DNA from: Collimonas pratensis
Lineage (GTDB): Bacteria > Pseudomonadota > Gammaproteobacteria > Burkholderiales > Burkholderiaceae_D
Assembly (NCBI RefSeq): GCF_001584185.1
Contig: NZ_CP013234.1
Location: forward strand, 2,790,001-2,854,000
DNA length: 64,000 nucleotides
Direction: 5' to 3'
Numbering within the stretch: position 1 is the stretch's first letter; every line of letters starts with the position of its first letter. Of this stretch, positions 35,902-43,747 are shown piece after piece. The position numbers and the translations under genes are program-made. Below the pieces are notes generated by a model. That model worked only from the letters and a program-made list of their open reading frames with translations, did no database searches and was not told where the DNA came from.

Positions 35902-36036
35902 CGTTACTTTCCGGTGAAAAAGGGAAACGTGGCGCCCGACAGCGCGCCACTGCTTGCAGAGCGGAGCGCTGCTTGCCAGTGTTGCATTACTTCCATTGCT
36001 TGCATGGGTTGCCGGCCTGGCTGCATGTGCAGGCCC

Positions 36037-36966
36037 TTACTCATGAGCTTGTTCCATCTTGTGGCCGCTCATCATCTGGTCCATGCACATCTGGCCCGGT
36101 TCGATGCAGCGGTTGAGGATGGCGTGGTACAGATCCTTGTCGACCGAGCCGTAGTAACGCACAGGCTCTTTTTCGCTAGGCTTTTCCAGCTGCAGGTAGT
36201 CAGGACGATTCAGATGAGCGCCGGCTGTCTTGCGCGCCGCCACCCATTGATCGAAATTTTCCTGGCTCAAGCCGTGGAACTTGAAGCGCATGTCCGAGAA
36301 GCCGGCGCCGCTGTAGTTGGCCGAGAAGCCCTCAAACTCGCCCGGACGGTTGATCACCGCGTTGAGCGAAGTCTGCATGCCCGGCATGGCATAGATCTGG
36401 CCGGCCAGCGCCGGGATGAAGAAGGAATTCATGATCGTCGACGAGGTGATCTTGAAATGGATCGGCACATCGACCGGCGCCGCCAGTTCATTGACGGTGG
36501 CGATGCCTTGTTCCGGGTAGATGAACAGCCACTTCCAGTCCAGCGCCACCACTTCGACCGTCAGGGTCTTGGTGTCGGCCGGAATCGGCCGGTCGGCATC
36601 CAGGCGCGACAGCGGCCGATACGGATCCAGGGTATGAGTGCTGATCCAGGTCAGCAGGCCGAGGGCGATGATGATCAGCAGGGGCGCGCCCCAGATCACC
36701 AGTTCGAGTTGCGTGGAATGGTCCCAGTCCGGCTCGTAGCGCGCGGCAGTATTGTTTTTCCGGTAGCGCCAGGCAAACCAGATGGTCAATGCGATCACCG
36801 GAACGATGACCAGCAGCATCAGGAGAGTGGAGACGACGATCAGGCGTCCCTGCTGAGAGGCGATATCGCCGGACGGATTCATGACGACGGTGTTGCAGCC
36901 AGCCAGAAGGGCGACGGACAGGACGGGCAGCAGAAGCAATCCGCGACGAGAAATTAGGGAAACCAT
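36037..36966 (-). CDS. cyoA: Cytochrome bo3 ubiquinol oxidase subunit II
   Basis: A 309-residue lipoprotein. The signal ends in LLAGC, two membrane segments follow (about 43-65 and 88-108), then a periplasmic cupredoxin domain (about 125-220) with VEVVALDWKWLFIYPEQGIA. The Cys and His that bind CuA in cytochrome c oxidases are absent, as in quinol oxidases. The C-terminal arm ends GQMCMDQMMSGHKMEQAHE, again Met/His-rich. It is first in the operon, with 135 bases to cyoB. The promoter must lie in the 230-base gap to the divergent MFS gene. Confidence 0.96.
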   Translation of the reverse strand: MVSLISRRGLLLLPVLSVALLAGCNTVVMNPSGDIASQQGRLIVVSTLLMLLVIVPVIALTIWFAWRYRKNNTAARYEPDWDHSTQLELVIWGAPLLIIIALGLLTWISTHTLDPYRPLSRLDADRPIPADTKTLTVEVVALDWKWLFIYPEQGIATVNELAAPVDVPIHFKITSSTIMNSFFIPALAGQIYAMPGMQTSLNAVINRPGEFEGFSANYSGAGFSDMRFKFHGLSQENFDQWVAARKTAGAHLNRPDYLQLEKPSEKEPVRYYGSVDKDLYHAILNRCIEPGQMCMDQMMSGHKMEQAHE

Positions 36967-37196
36967 GGAGTAAAAGTCCAGTCGAAGCTATCAGATCGTG
37001 GTACTGTACACTGACTGGTGCGCGTTGGCGATTGGACGTTTTGTCCTACCCTTGCCAGTGTAGTATTTTGCATGTAATCGTATGTAATGAAGCGTCAGAT
37101 TATGTGCGAAACGCCACACTAAGCGTCGGGTAGGGTCGCCATGCCAGCAGGCAAGGCCATAATTAGTAAAGACCTAAACCTACTAGAGACAAAATT

Positions 37197-38549
37197 ATGA
37201 TGACCAGCTCCCATAGCCATAATGGCGATCTTTCCGCTAATCTCTCGTCGCATGCGTCTGCCGCAGACGTCCGCAGTGCCAAATCCGACCACCCTGAAGT
37301 AGCCCCGGGCGAAATCGCCATCGGCGTGGTGATCGGGCGCGCCTCGGAGTATTTCGACTTTTTTGTGTATGCGATGGCCTCGGTCCTGGTGTTTCCGGCG
37401 GTTTTCTTTCCGTTTGAACAACAATTGGAAGGCACACTGTACGCCTTCGTGATCTTTTCCTTCGCCTTCCTCGCCCGCCCCTTCGGCACGATTGCCTTCA
37501 TGGCCATCCAGCGCCGTTTCGGCCGCGAGGTCAAGCTGACCGCCGCACTCTTCATACTGGGCATTTCCACCGCCGGCATGGCCTTCCTGCCGACTTATGA
37601 ACATCTCGGCTTCTACTCGATCATTTTGCTGTCGCTGCTGCGCATCGGCCAGGGCGTCGCCCTCGGCGGTTCCTGGGACGGCTTGCCGTCGCTGCTGGCG
37701 CTGAATGCGCCGCAAAACAAGCGCGGCTGGTACGCCATGCTGGGCCAGCTGGGCGCACCGATGGGTTTCATGATCGCCGGCGCCTTGTTCGCCTACCTGC
37801 TGGGCAACCTGACCACGGAAGACTTCCTCGACTGGGGCTGGCGCTATCCGTTCTATGTCGCCTTCGCCATCAACGTGGTGGCGCTGTTTGCCCGCCTGCG
37901 CCTGGTGTCGACGCCGGAATACGCCCGCCTGCTGGATGAGCGCGAACTGGAGCCGACCAAGGTCATCGAAATGACCCGCTCGCAAGGCCGCAACCTGCTG
38001 ATCGGTGCCCTCGCCGCGCTCGCCAGCTATGCGCTGTTCCATCTGGTGACGGTCTTTCCGCTGTCATGGATCAGCCTGTATTCGATGCGCTCGGTGCATG
38101 ATTTCCTGATCATCCAAGTGATAGGCGCCGCCCTGATGGCGGTCGGCGTGGTCGCTTCGGGGCTGATTGCCGACCGCCTCGGCCGCCGCACCACACTTGG
38201 CAGCTGCGCGATCCTGATTGCGATACTCAGCGCCTTCGTGCCGACGCTGATGAACGGCGGCGAGCTGGGCCAGAATATCTTCATCCTGTTGGGCTTCAGC
38301 TTGCTGGGCTTGTCTTACGGCCAGGCGGCGGGCGCGGTTACCGCCAACTTCCCGTCCAAGTACCGCTATACCGGCGCCGCGCTGACTTCCGATTTGTCAT
38401 GGCTGGTCGGCGCAGGTTTCGCGCCGCTGGTGGCGCTCGGCCTGTCCGCCCACTTCGGCCTGGCGTATGTCAGCTTCTACCTGCTGTCGGGCGCGGCCTG
38501 CTCGCTGGCGGCGCTCAGCCTGAACCGCGCGCTGGAGATACGCGACTAA
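37197..38549 (+). CDS. MFS transporter, metabolite:H+ symporter type
   Basis: A 450-residue transporter with twelve predicted membrane segments after a polar N-terminus of about 40 residues. GRASEYFDFFVYAMASVLV as TM1, FLARPFGTIAFMAIQRRFGR between TM2 and TM3 and IGQGVALGGSWDG in TM4 place it in the MHS (ShiA/ProP/KgtP) branch, though the TM1 Asp pattern is diverged. The second half has LIADRLGRRTTLG. The substrate is unknown, probably an organic acid. It is divergent from cyoA and is followed, convergently, by a 55-residue protein gene. Confidence 0.88.
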   Translation: MMTSSHSHNGDLSANLSSHASAADVRSAKSDHPEVAPGEIAIGVVIGRASEYFDFFVYAMASVLVFPAVFFPFEQQLEGTLYAFVIFSFAFLARPFGTIAFMAIQRRFGREVKLTAALFILGISTAGMAFLPTYEHLGFYSIILLSLLRIGQGVALGGSWDGLPSLLALNAPQNKRGWYAMLGQLGAPMGFMIAGALFAYLLGNLTTEDFLDWGWRYPFYVAFAINVVALFARLRLVSTPEYARLLDERELEPTKVIEMTRSQGRNLLIGALAALASYALFHLVTVFPLSWISLYSMRSVHDFLIIQVIGAALMAVGVVASGLIADRLGRRTTLGSCAILIAILSAFVPTLMNGGELGQNIFILLGFSLLGLSYGQAAGAVTANFPSKYRYTGAALTSDLSWLVGAGFAPLVALGLSAHFGLAYVSFYLLSGAACSLAALSLNRALEIRD

Positions 38550-38604
38550 ACGACTGATCCGCTGTGCACGACGCGCCCCGCCGTGCCGGCCAGCTACGTG
38601 CAAA

Positions 38605-38772
38605 CTAATCCTCGGTCCGCCAGCCGCTGCGGCCGAGGTATCCCTCTTCCAGTCCGACATCGGAAAAATCGAAGTCATCATTGCAGTTGGGGACCGAACC
38701 CAGCGTTCGCGTCAGATAACTGCCACCCACAAACACGCCGACTCCGGCGCCTACCAGTAGAAAAATCATCAT
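38605..38772 (-). CDS. Small single-pass membrane protein, 55 aa
   Basis: An ORF of 55 codons, ATG ATG ... TAG, with a GAGGG ribosome site 5-6 bases before the first ATG. The protein starts MMIFLLVGAGVGVFVGGSYL, a likely membrane segment or uncleaved signal, followed by an acidic tail (NCNDDFDFSDVGLEEGYLG). It lies 60 bases downstream of the TetR gene on the same strand and may be its operon partner. I know no named family. The good ribosome site, clean membrane segment and intact frame suggest a real gene that standard ORF cut-offs would miss. Confidence 0.65.
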   Translation of the reverse strand: MMIFLLVGAGVGVFVGGSYLTRTLGSVPNCNDDFDFSDVGLEEGYLGRSGWRTED

Positions 38773-38832
38773 CGCACCCTCAGTTTCGCACGATAGTGCG
38801 AATTTAGATTAAAAAAAACCGCGCCATCTCCG

Positions 38833-39450
38833 CTACGCGCCCTGATAGTTAAAGCTTCGGTAAGTGGAAATCAAACGGCTATAGGCGTTATGCACGCGCT
38901 GCACCGCGCCGTTATCGCGCATGAAACGGATATCGTGGGTCAGGCCGACGATCAGGCTGTAGATTTCAAAAATCAGCTGTTCCGGATCGCTGTCCGGCCG
39001 CAGATGCCCTACTTCGATGGCCTGGATGATGGTGCGCCGCATGGTGGCGCGCCAGCGGATGACGCCGCGCTGGAGGCGATCGCGCAACGGGCCGTCGATG
39101 TCGTCGTATTCAAAGGCGCCGGCGATATACAGGCAGCCGGCAACTTCGCGCGGATCGCTGGCGCGGCCTATCCAGGCCTTCACCTGGGAGCTCAGGCGCG
39201 GCAAGCCGCGCGGCAAGGCCATGGACGGCAGGAAGACTTCGGCGCTGAAGCGGCGGTCAAATTCCTCCAGCGCCGCTTCTTGCAGCGCTTCCAGCGAGCC
39301 GACCCGCGAAAACACCCCGCTTTTGCTGATATCCAGCTGTTTTGCCACTTCTCCCAGCGACAGCTTGCCTATCCCCTCCGCCGCAGCGATGGCTAGGGAG
39401 GCATTGACGATCGCGGCGTAGGTAAGTTCGCTTTTGCTGGTTTGGCTCAT
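38833..39450 (-). CDS. TetR-family transcriptional regulator
   Basis: A 205-residue repressor-type protein. The helix-turn-helix is at residues about 12-60 (IVNASLAIAAAEGIGKLSLG, then VAKQLDISKSGVFSRVGS). The C-terminal ligand domain includes GCLYIAGAFEYDD and a helix with LIVGLTHDIRFMRD. The family normally responds to small hydrophobic ligands. Likely targets are its own promoter and perhaps the small membrane protein or MFS gene next to it; no operator was recognised. Confidence 0.9.
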   Translation of the reverse strand: MSQTSKSELTYAAIVNASLAIAAAEGIGKLSLGEVAKQLDISKSGVFSRVGSLEALQEAALEEFDRRFSAEVFLPSMALPRGLPRLSSQVKAWIGRASDPREVAGCLYIAGAFEYDDIDGPLRDRLQRGVIRWRATMRRTIIQAIEVGHLRPDSDPEQLIFEIYSLIVGLTHDIRFMRDNGAVQRVHNAYSRLISTYRSFNYQGA

Positions 39451-39513
39451 GGCGTCTGCATATTAGCACACTCATGCGAAATGGAAAGCAACCGGCCGCA
39501 GCATCCGGCTTGA

Positions 39514-39912
39514 CTAAGGCAAGCTGCCATCGACCAGCCGCAGCCAGTGCTGGTCGGAATCCCCCTCTGCAGCAACGGCGGCCGTCATGCCAGAGCGGTA
39601 CTTGCTTCTCAGATTGCGCTGCTTGCCGTAGGCGCAGATTTTTTCTATTACGGCACGCAATTCGTCGTCTGCATGCAAATCTGCCAACAGCTCGTCCCAC
39701 AGATTCGCGGCATTCCAGCGCCTGAAATGCACATACACCGTATTCCATTTGCCGAACCTGGCCGGCAGCTCGTGCCAGCTGCGCTCGCTGCCGATCAGCC
39801 ACAACAGCGCTTCGATGAACTGACGGTTATTTTTCGCACGTGTCTCCGAGTATCCGCTCTTTGCCGACAGCAGTTGCTCCAGTCGTCGCCATTGGTCGTC
39901 CTGAAGAATCAT
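39514..39912 (-). CDS. Orphan IS5-type transposase N-terminal domain protein (DUF4096-like)
   Basis: A 132-residue protein whose first 85 residues match the N-terminal domain of IS5/IS427-family transposases: ILQDDQWRRLEQLL, then NNRQFIEALLWLIGSERSWH and GKWNTVYVHFRRW. The DDE catalytic domain that should follow is absent, in this frame and nearby. Instead there is a short unique tail (ICAYGKQRNLRSKYRSG to DGSLP). No terminal inverted repeats were found around it. The frame is clean, so it may be a domesticated DNA-binding protein rather than decaying IS debris; that is inference. Confidence 0.7.
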   Translation of the reverse strand: MILQDDQWRRLEQLLSAKSGYSETRAKNNRQFIEALLWLIGSERSWHELPARFGKWNTVYVHFRRWNAANLWDELLADLHADDELRAVIEKICAYGKQRNLRSKYRSGMTAAVAAEGDSDQHWLRLVDGSLP

Positions 39913-40254
39913 GATGTCCTCGTAGATTTATCGCCGGGAGAATTGACGATGCGGACCGTGCTGCAAACCGGCTGGCCCCGACAGCGTCGCCAGATTGGCT
40001 GTCTTGTTGCTTAAAAGCGGAGGTCACCTGCGATCAGCACAAGCTGCGCGGCCTCCTTTAGGCGCAAATTCTACATAGTTGCTTGATAATATATTGTTAA
40101 TAATTGTTAATTTAGAATCGCTGCCGCCGTGTTGATGCAGGCATGACAAATTTGTCATGCCCGTGTCATCAGATCGTTTGAGGTCGACGCCTAGACTGTT
40201 TCTCAGCGATGGCAGAAACGCTGTCGCCACCTCTCAACTTTTCAGGAAACGATC
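39913..40254 (+). other. Regulatory intergenic region upstream of the small Met/His protein
   Basis: No gene is seen in 342 bases. The region holds an AT-rich direct repeat (ATTGTTAAT at 40093 and 40103), the palindrome at 40141-40160 and a possible -10 box TAGACT at 40192-40197. AGGAAA lies 7 bases before the ATG at 40255. Confidence 0.5.
40141..40160. promoter_or_regulatory. CusR/CopR-type copper box, perfect 20-bp palindrome
   Basis: GCATGACAAATTTGTCATGC is perfectly self-complementary and contains ATGACAA-AT-TTGTCAT. This equals the core of the CusR box of E. coli as I recall it (ATGACAANNTTGTCAT). It sits 95 bases before the start codon of the small secreted protein and 32 bases before a plausible -10 box. 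That position suits activation by a copper-responsive two-component regulator, although no such regulator lies in the window. Confidence 0.65.
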
Positions 40255-40539
40255 ATGCGTACCGTAAAAACGATTTTCACAGTCTTGGCCTTCGGCGCCG
40301 CCGCTTCAGCTTTCGCAGAAGCACCCTATCCGCCTGAACAGGCTTTCGTTTCGACCCTGACCCGGGCGCAAGTGACACAGGAGGTCGCCAAGGCCGAGGC
40401 GCAGGGAACGCTGCTGCAAAGCGACACCAGCTATCCAGTCATCGCGACGCCGGCTGCGCAAGAACAGAAGCCGATGATGGCGCAAATGCACGAACATGCA
40501 CAGCACGATGGCGGCGCCTCGATCTATGCCGGCGCATGA
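40255..40539 (+). CDS. Small secreted DUF4148-like protein with Met/His-rich tail
   Basis: A 94-residue protein with a signal peptide cut near ASAFA. The mature part has the DUF4148 pattern LTRAQVTQEVAKAEAQGTLL followed by a Tyr-containing segment (TSYPVIA), seen in many short periplasmic proteins of Burkholderiales. The end, MMAQMHEHAQHDGG, is unusual for the family and could bind copper through Met and His. Together with the CusR-type palindrome upstream it suggests a copper-induced periplasmic protein. It is monocistronic, as the next gene lies on the other strand. Confidence 0.82.
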   Translation: MRTVKTIFTVLAFGAAASAFAEAPYPPEQAFVSTLTRAQVTQEVAKAEAQGTLLQSDTSYPVIATPAAQEQKPMMAQMHEHAQHDGGASIYAGA

Positions 40540-40568
40540 GATTGACCGCTGTCGCGCCGGCCGCAAGC

Positions 40569-41228
40569 TCAGCGCTTGCGCGCCAGCGTCAGGCCATCGC
40601 CGACCGGCAGCATCGACAAGTCGATGCGCTCGTCGCTGTGCAGTTTCAGGTTAAGCGCCTGCAAGGCAGCCGTATCGGCATCCTCTGCCGGGGCCGCTAC
40701 GCTGCCGTCCCATAACACGTTGTCGATGGCGATCAGGCCGCCGCGCCGCAGCAGCTGCAGGCAGCGTTCGTAGTAGCCGTCGTAGGCGCTTTTATCGGCA
40801 TCGATAAAGGCGAAATCGTATTGCCCCGCTGCGCCGGCTGCCAGCCGGGCGTCTAGCGTCGCCAGCGCCGGCGCCAGCTGCAGATCGATCTTGTGCGCGA
40901 CCTTGGCCTGCTCCCAGTACGGACGCGCGATGCGCGTGTATTCGTCGCTGATATCGCAGGCCAGGATCTGGCCGTCCTCCGGCAGGGCCAGCGCCACCGT
41001 CAGCGCGCTATAGCCCGTGAAAACCCCTACCTCTATAGTCTTGCGCGCACCCATCAGACGCACCAGCAGCGCCATGAACTGCCCTTGTTCGGGCGAGATC
41101 TGCATGCCGCCGCGGGCATGGCTGCGGGTCGCTGCGCGCAATGCGGTCTGCGCCGGATGTTCGCGCAGAGAATGGCTGAGCAGATAGTCATACAGCGTAT
41201 CGTCAATATTAAGCGTGCGGCTGGACAT
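40569..41228 (-). CDS. SAM-dependent O-methyltransferase (Methyltransf_3 type)
   Basis: A 219-residue class I methyltransferase like plant CCoAOMT and bacterial catechol-type enzymes. SAM is bound by EVGVFTGYSALTVALALP (about residues 62-79) and ILACDISDEY. FAFIDADKSAYDGYYE and IAIDNVLWDG supply the metal-binding Asp, Asp and Asn. It would methylate a hydroxyl of a small aromatic or catechol substrate, which cannot be specified. The gene stands alone, convergent with the small secreted protein gene and 77 bases from the potassium transporter end. Confidence 0.9.
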   Translation of the reverse strand: MSSRTLNIDDTLYDYLLSHSLREHPAQTALRAATRSHARGGMQISPEQGQFMALLVRLMGARKTIEVGVFTGYSALTVALALPEDGQILACDISDEYTRIARPYWEQAKVAHKIDLQLAPALATLDARLAAGAAGQYDFAFIDADKSAYDGYYERCLQLLRRGGLIAIDNVLWDGSVAAPAEDADTAALQALNLKLHSDERIDLSMLPVGDGLTLARKR

Positions 41229-41265
41229 GGCTTGGTTTTCCTTTTATGCGGGGAGCCAATTTACC

Positions 41266-41290
41266 ACGCCAGCCGGGACCCGGCTGGCGT
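41266..41290 (-). terminator. Hairpin after the potassium transporter operon
   Basis: ACGCCAGCCGGG-A-CCCGGCTGGCGT, a 12-bp GC-rich stem 15 bases beyond the stop of the TrkH-type gene and before the start of the methyltransferase gene. No T run follows. Confidence 0.5.
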
Positions 41291-41305
41291 GCGTCAGACT
41301 CAAGC

Positions 41306-42664
41306 TCATCCAAGAAAAACCTTCCCTGTTGGATAGCGGATACGATCCTCCCTACCACGCGCTAGCGCCATGCCAAGCGTGAGGGGGCCGATGCGACCGA
41401 GGAACATCATGACGATGATAATGACGCGACCCATGTCGTTGAGTGTAGCGGTCATGTTTCTGGACAAACCGACGGTGCCTAAGGCGGAAACGGTTTCGAA
41501 TAACAAATCAAAAAACGGCTGCGATTGCGTCAGCGTCAGCACAAAGGTGCCCAGCACGACAATCGTGGAACTGACAAAAACCAAGGACAGCACCTTGACC
41601 ACGTCGGTGGGCGAAATCGAACGGCCGAAAGCTTTTGGCGTGTTCGACCCCTTCACGAAAGCAAATGTCACGATGCACAGCACCATGAAGGTCGTGACCT
41701 TGATACCGCCGGCCGTTGAGGTGCTGCCGCCGCCAATAAACATCAACACTAGAAACATCAACGCGGTACTGTCTTTCATTGATGCCATATCGACCGTGTT
41801 GAAGCCGGCAGTGCGACTGGTAACGGATTGAAAAAATGAAATCAATAAACGATCCGCGGCGCTAGCGTGCTGGGCCAGGGTCTGTGGATTATGCCATTCC
41901 ATGCTGGCGAAGCCTACGGTGCCGACTAGCAGCAAGATGCCGGTGCCGACCAGCGTGAGGCGCGTGTGCAGGCTGAGATAAGTCCAGCGGCGTCGTTGGT
42001 TCAGCTCGTTTAAGACGCTGAAACCCAAGCCGCCGATAATGATGAGGGCGACAACGATCAGATTCACCCAGGGATCGGTTGCATAACGCGTCAGACTGTC
42101 TGGGAATAAAGAAAAGCCGGCGTTGTTGAATGCAGAAATCGCATGAAAGAGTGCATAGAACAAGCCGCCCGACCAGCCAAATTGCGGCACAAAGCGGATC
42201 GCGAGCAACAGCGCACCGACAATTTCTGTGGTGATGACCACCACAGCAATGATGCGCACCATCCGCACCAGGTCGCCCAGTGAAGTCTGGTTCAGATCTT
42301 CTTTTAGTAGAATCTGTTGCCGTATGCTCAGCCGCTGCCCCAGCAACGATAACACCATGACGGTGAAAGTCATCATCCCCAATCCGCCTAACTGGATCAG
42401 CACCATGAGAATAAACTGGCCAAACCGCGTGAAATCGGCACCAGTATCAACTACGGCAAGCCCGGTCACCGTCACTGCAGAAGTAGCCGTAAACAAGGCG
42501 TCCAGCCAGCGTATCGGGTGTGCGGTCGATGCTGGCAGCTTCAGCATGACCGTACCGATCAAAATAAAACCGCTGAATAACAACGCCAGCATTGCCGTTG
42601 GCGGGATGTGAACGGTGCGAGAAACAACGTTAGCTCGCGTAGATTGGACGGACCAGTGTTTCAA
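41306..42664 (-). CDS. ktrB: TrkH/KtrB-family potassium uptake membrane subunit
   Basis: A 452-residue membrane protein built from four M1-P-M2 repeats. Filter-like loops are visible at ATSAVTVTGL (first), SAFNNAGFSLF (second), TSRTAGFNTVD (third) and SALGTVGLS (fourth). Each has the single Gly of the TrkH/KtrB filter. The length is nearer KtrB (about 450) than TrkH (about 483). It takes up K+ when gated by its cytoplasmic RCK partner. Its ATG overlaps the stop of that partner gene in ATGA, so the two subunits are translationally coupled. Confidence 0.9.
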   Translation of the reverse strand: MKHWSVQSTRANVVSRTVHIPPTAMLALLFSGFILIGTVMLKLPASTAHPIRWLDALFTATSAVTVTGLAVVDTGADFTRFGQFILMVLIQLGGLGMMTFTVMVLSLLGQRLSIRQQILLKEDLNQTSLGDLVRMVRIIAVVVITTEIVGALLLAIRFVPQFGWSGGLFYALFHAISAFNNAGFSLFPDSLTRYATDPWVNLIVVALIIIGGLGFSVLNELNQRRRWTYLSLHTRLTLVGTGILLLVGTVGFASMEWHNPQTLAQHASAADRLLISFFQSVTSRTAGFNTVDMASMKDSTALMFLVLMFIGGGSTSTAGGIKVTTFMVLCIVTFAFVKGSNTPKAFGRSISPTDVVKVLSLVFVSSTIVVLGTFVLTLTQSQPFFDLLFETVSALGTVGLSRNMTATLNDMGRVIIIVMMFLGRIGPLTLGMALARGREDRIRYPTGKVFLG

Positions 42665-43371
42665 AGCTGATCTCGTGAAAATGCGCGTAGTGCCGTAATG
42701 CTGCCTAACAGGATCAGGCGGTCGCCTTGCGACACCAAGAATTCCGCAGATACTGCGGTGGATACTTTGTCGCCGCGCTTGAAGGCCAGCACCTCGATGC
42801 GATAGCGCTCGCGCAACGACAGTTCGTTCAAACGCTTGTTATTCAATTCTTTTGGCACATCGAATTCGACAATATAATCATTGTCGCCCAGCGCGATATA
42901 GTCCAGCACATGGGGATAAATCATGGTGCGTGCGACATGGACGCCGACGTGGTATTCAGGATTAACGATGCGATCAGCGCCCAATTTTTCAAGAATCAGG
43001 TGATGCGCCGGTGTCGATGCTTTTACCCAGACCTTACCTACACCAACGTTTTTCATTGCCAAGGTACAGAGAATACTCGCCTCCAGGTCGCGTCCCATCG
43101 CGATGACGACGCCGTCATAATCGGGCAATCCCAGATCCCGCAGCACGCGCTCATCCTTTGCATCAGCAACCGCAACATGCGAGAGTTGATCGGCAAGATG
43201 GCTGACCAGTGATTCATTGGTGTCAATCCCGAGTACCTCGTTACCTAACTGCTCCAACTCGACGGCGACTGTGCTGCCGAAGGAGCCGAGGCCAATGACG
43301 GCATATTTGTGTCTGTTTATCGGCAGCTTGAACGTAGTAGATTGACGTTTGGCGCCAAAAGTATTTTCCAT
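42661..43371 (-). CDS. ktrA: KtrA-type RCK regulatory subunit of potassium uptake
   Basis: A 236-residue cytoplasmic protein. The RCK_N Rossmann domain has VIGLGSFGSTVAVELEQLG, then GIDTNESLV and VVIAMGRDLEASIL. A short RCK_C domain follows at about residues 150-236 (YIVEFDVPKELNNKRLNELS). One RCK unit makes it KtrA-like rather than the two-unit TrkA. It would bind ATP/ADP or NAD(H) and gate the channel subunit encoded just downstream. The first 20 residues are polar and not conserved. Confidence 0.9.
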   Translation of the reverse strand: MENTFGAKRQSTTFKLPINRHKYAVIGLGSFGSTVAVELEQLGNEVLGIDTNESLVSHLADQLSHVAVADAKDERVLRDLGLPDYDGVVIAMGRDLEASILCTLAMKNVGVGKVWVKASTPAHHLILEKLGADRIVNPEYHVGVHVARTMIYPHVLDYIALGDNDYIVEFDVPKELNNKRLNELSLRERYRIEVLAFKRGDKVSTAVSAEFLVSQGDRLILLGSITALRAFSRDQL

Positions 43372-43747
43372 TGCATTAATTCCTCTTGCCGCTTGTGATC
43401 ATTGATGTCATATCGCATTGAATGCATTGAATGCATTGAAAAATACCTGTCCAGAGTCGTTGACCACTATTATTTTTTTGAGTCATCAGATTTTTCTATG
43501 GGTACAGAAATATTTGCATGTAGGGTAGGCGCAAAAGCGTGCCCCTACCTCTCATGCGCGATAACGTTCCCGTTACCCACAGAGAAGTCTGAACAACCGT
43601 TTTTAAATACAAACAGCGCCGACATGCATGTTTGATTTTCATGTGGCCGACCTTGTACAATCTCTGTCAATTTCATCGTTGTGCAACGCTACCACATCGG
43701 CTCCTCGGAGAGTTCAAAAATCGCAGTTGGAATGTCCAGAACCTGAC
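43372..43747. other. Intergenic region upstream of ktrA
   Basis: About 376 bases of lower GC than the genes around it. It must hold the ktrA promoter and the 3' end region of the LysR gene. The only structure seen is the 9-bp tandem repeat at 43415-43441. A 77-codon open frame on the plus strand crosses the repeat but looks non-coding. Confidence 0.4.
43415..43441. repeat. Three tandem 9-bp repeats
   Basis: GCATTGAAT GCATTGAAT GCATTGAAA, 44-70 bases upstream of the ktrA start codon. It could be a regulator-binding array or a slippage-prone tract. Confidence 0.7.

Noticed and set aside
43402..43635. 77-codon plus-strand open frame upstream of ktrA
   Set aside because: It crosses the 9-bp repeats, has no ribosome site and shows no protein-like pattern.
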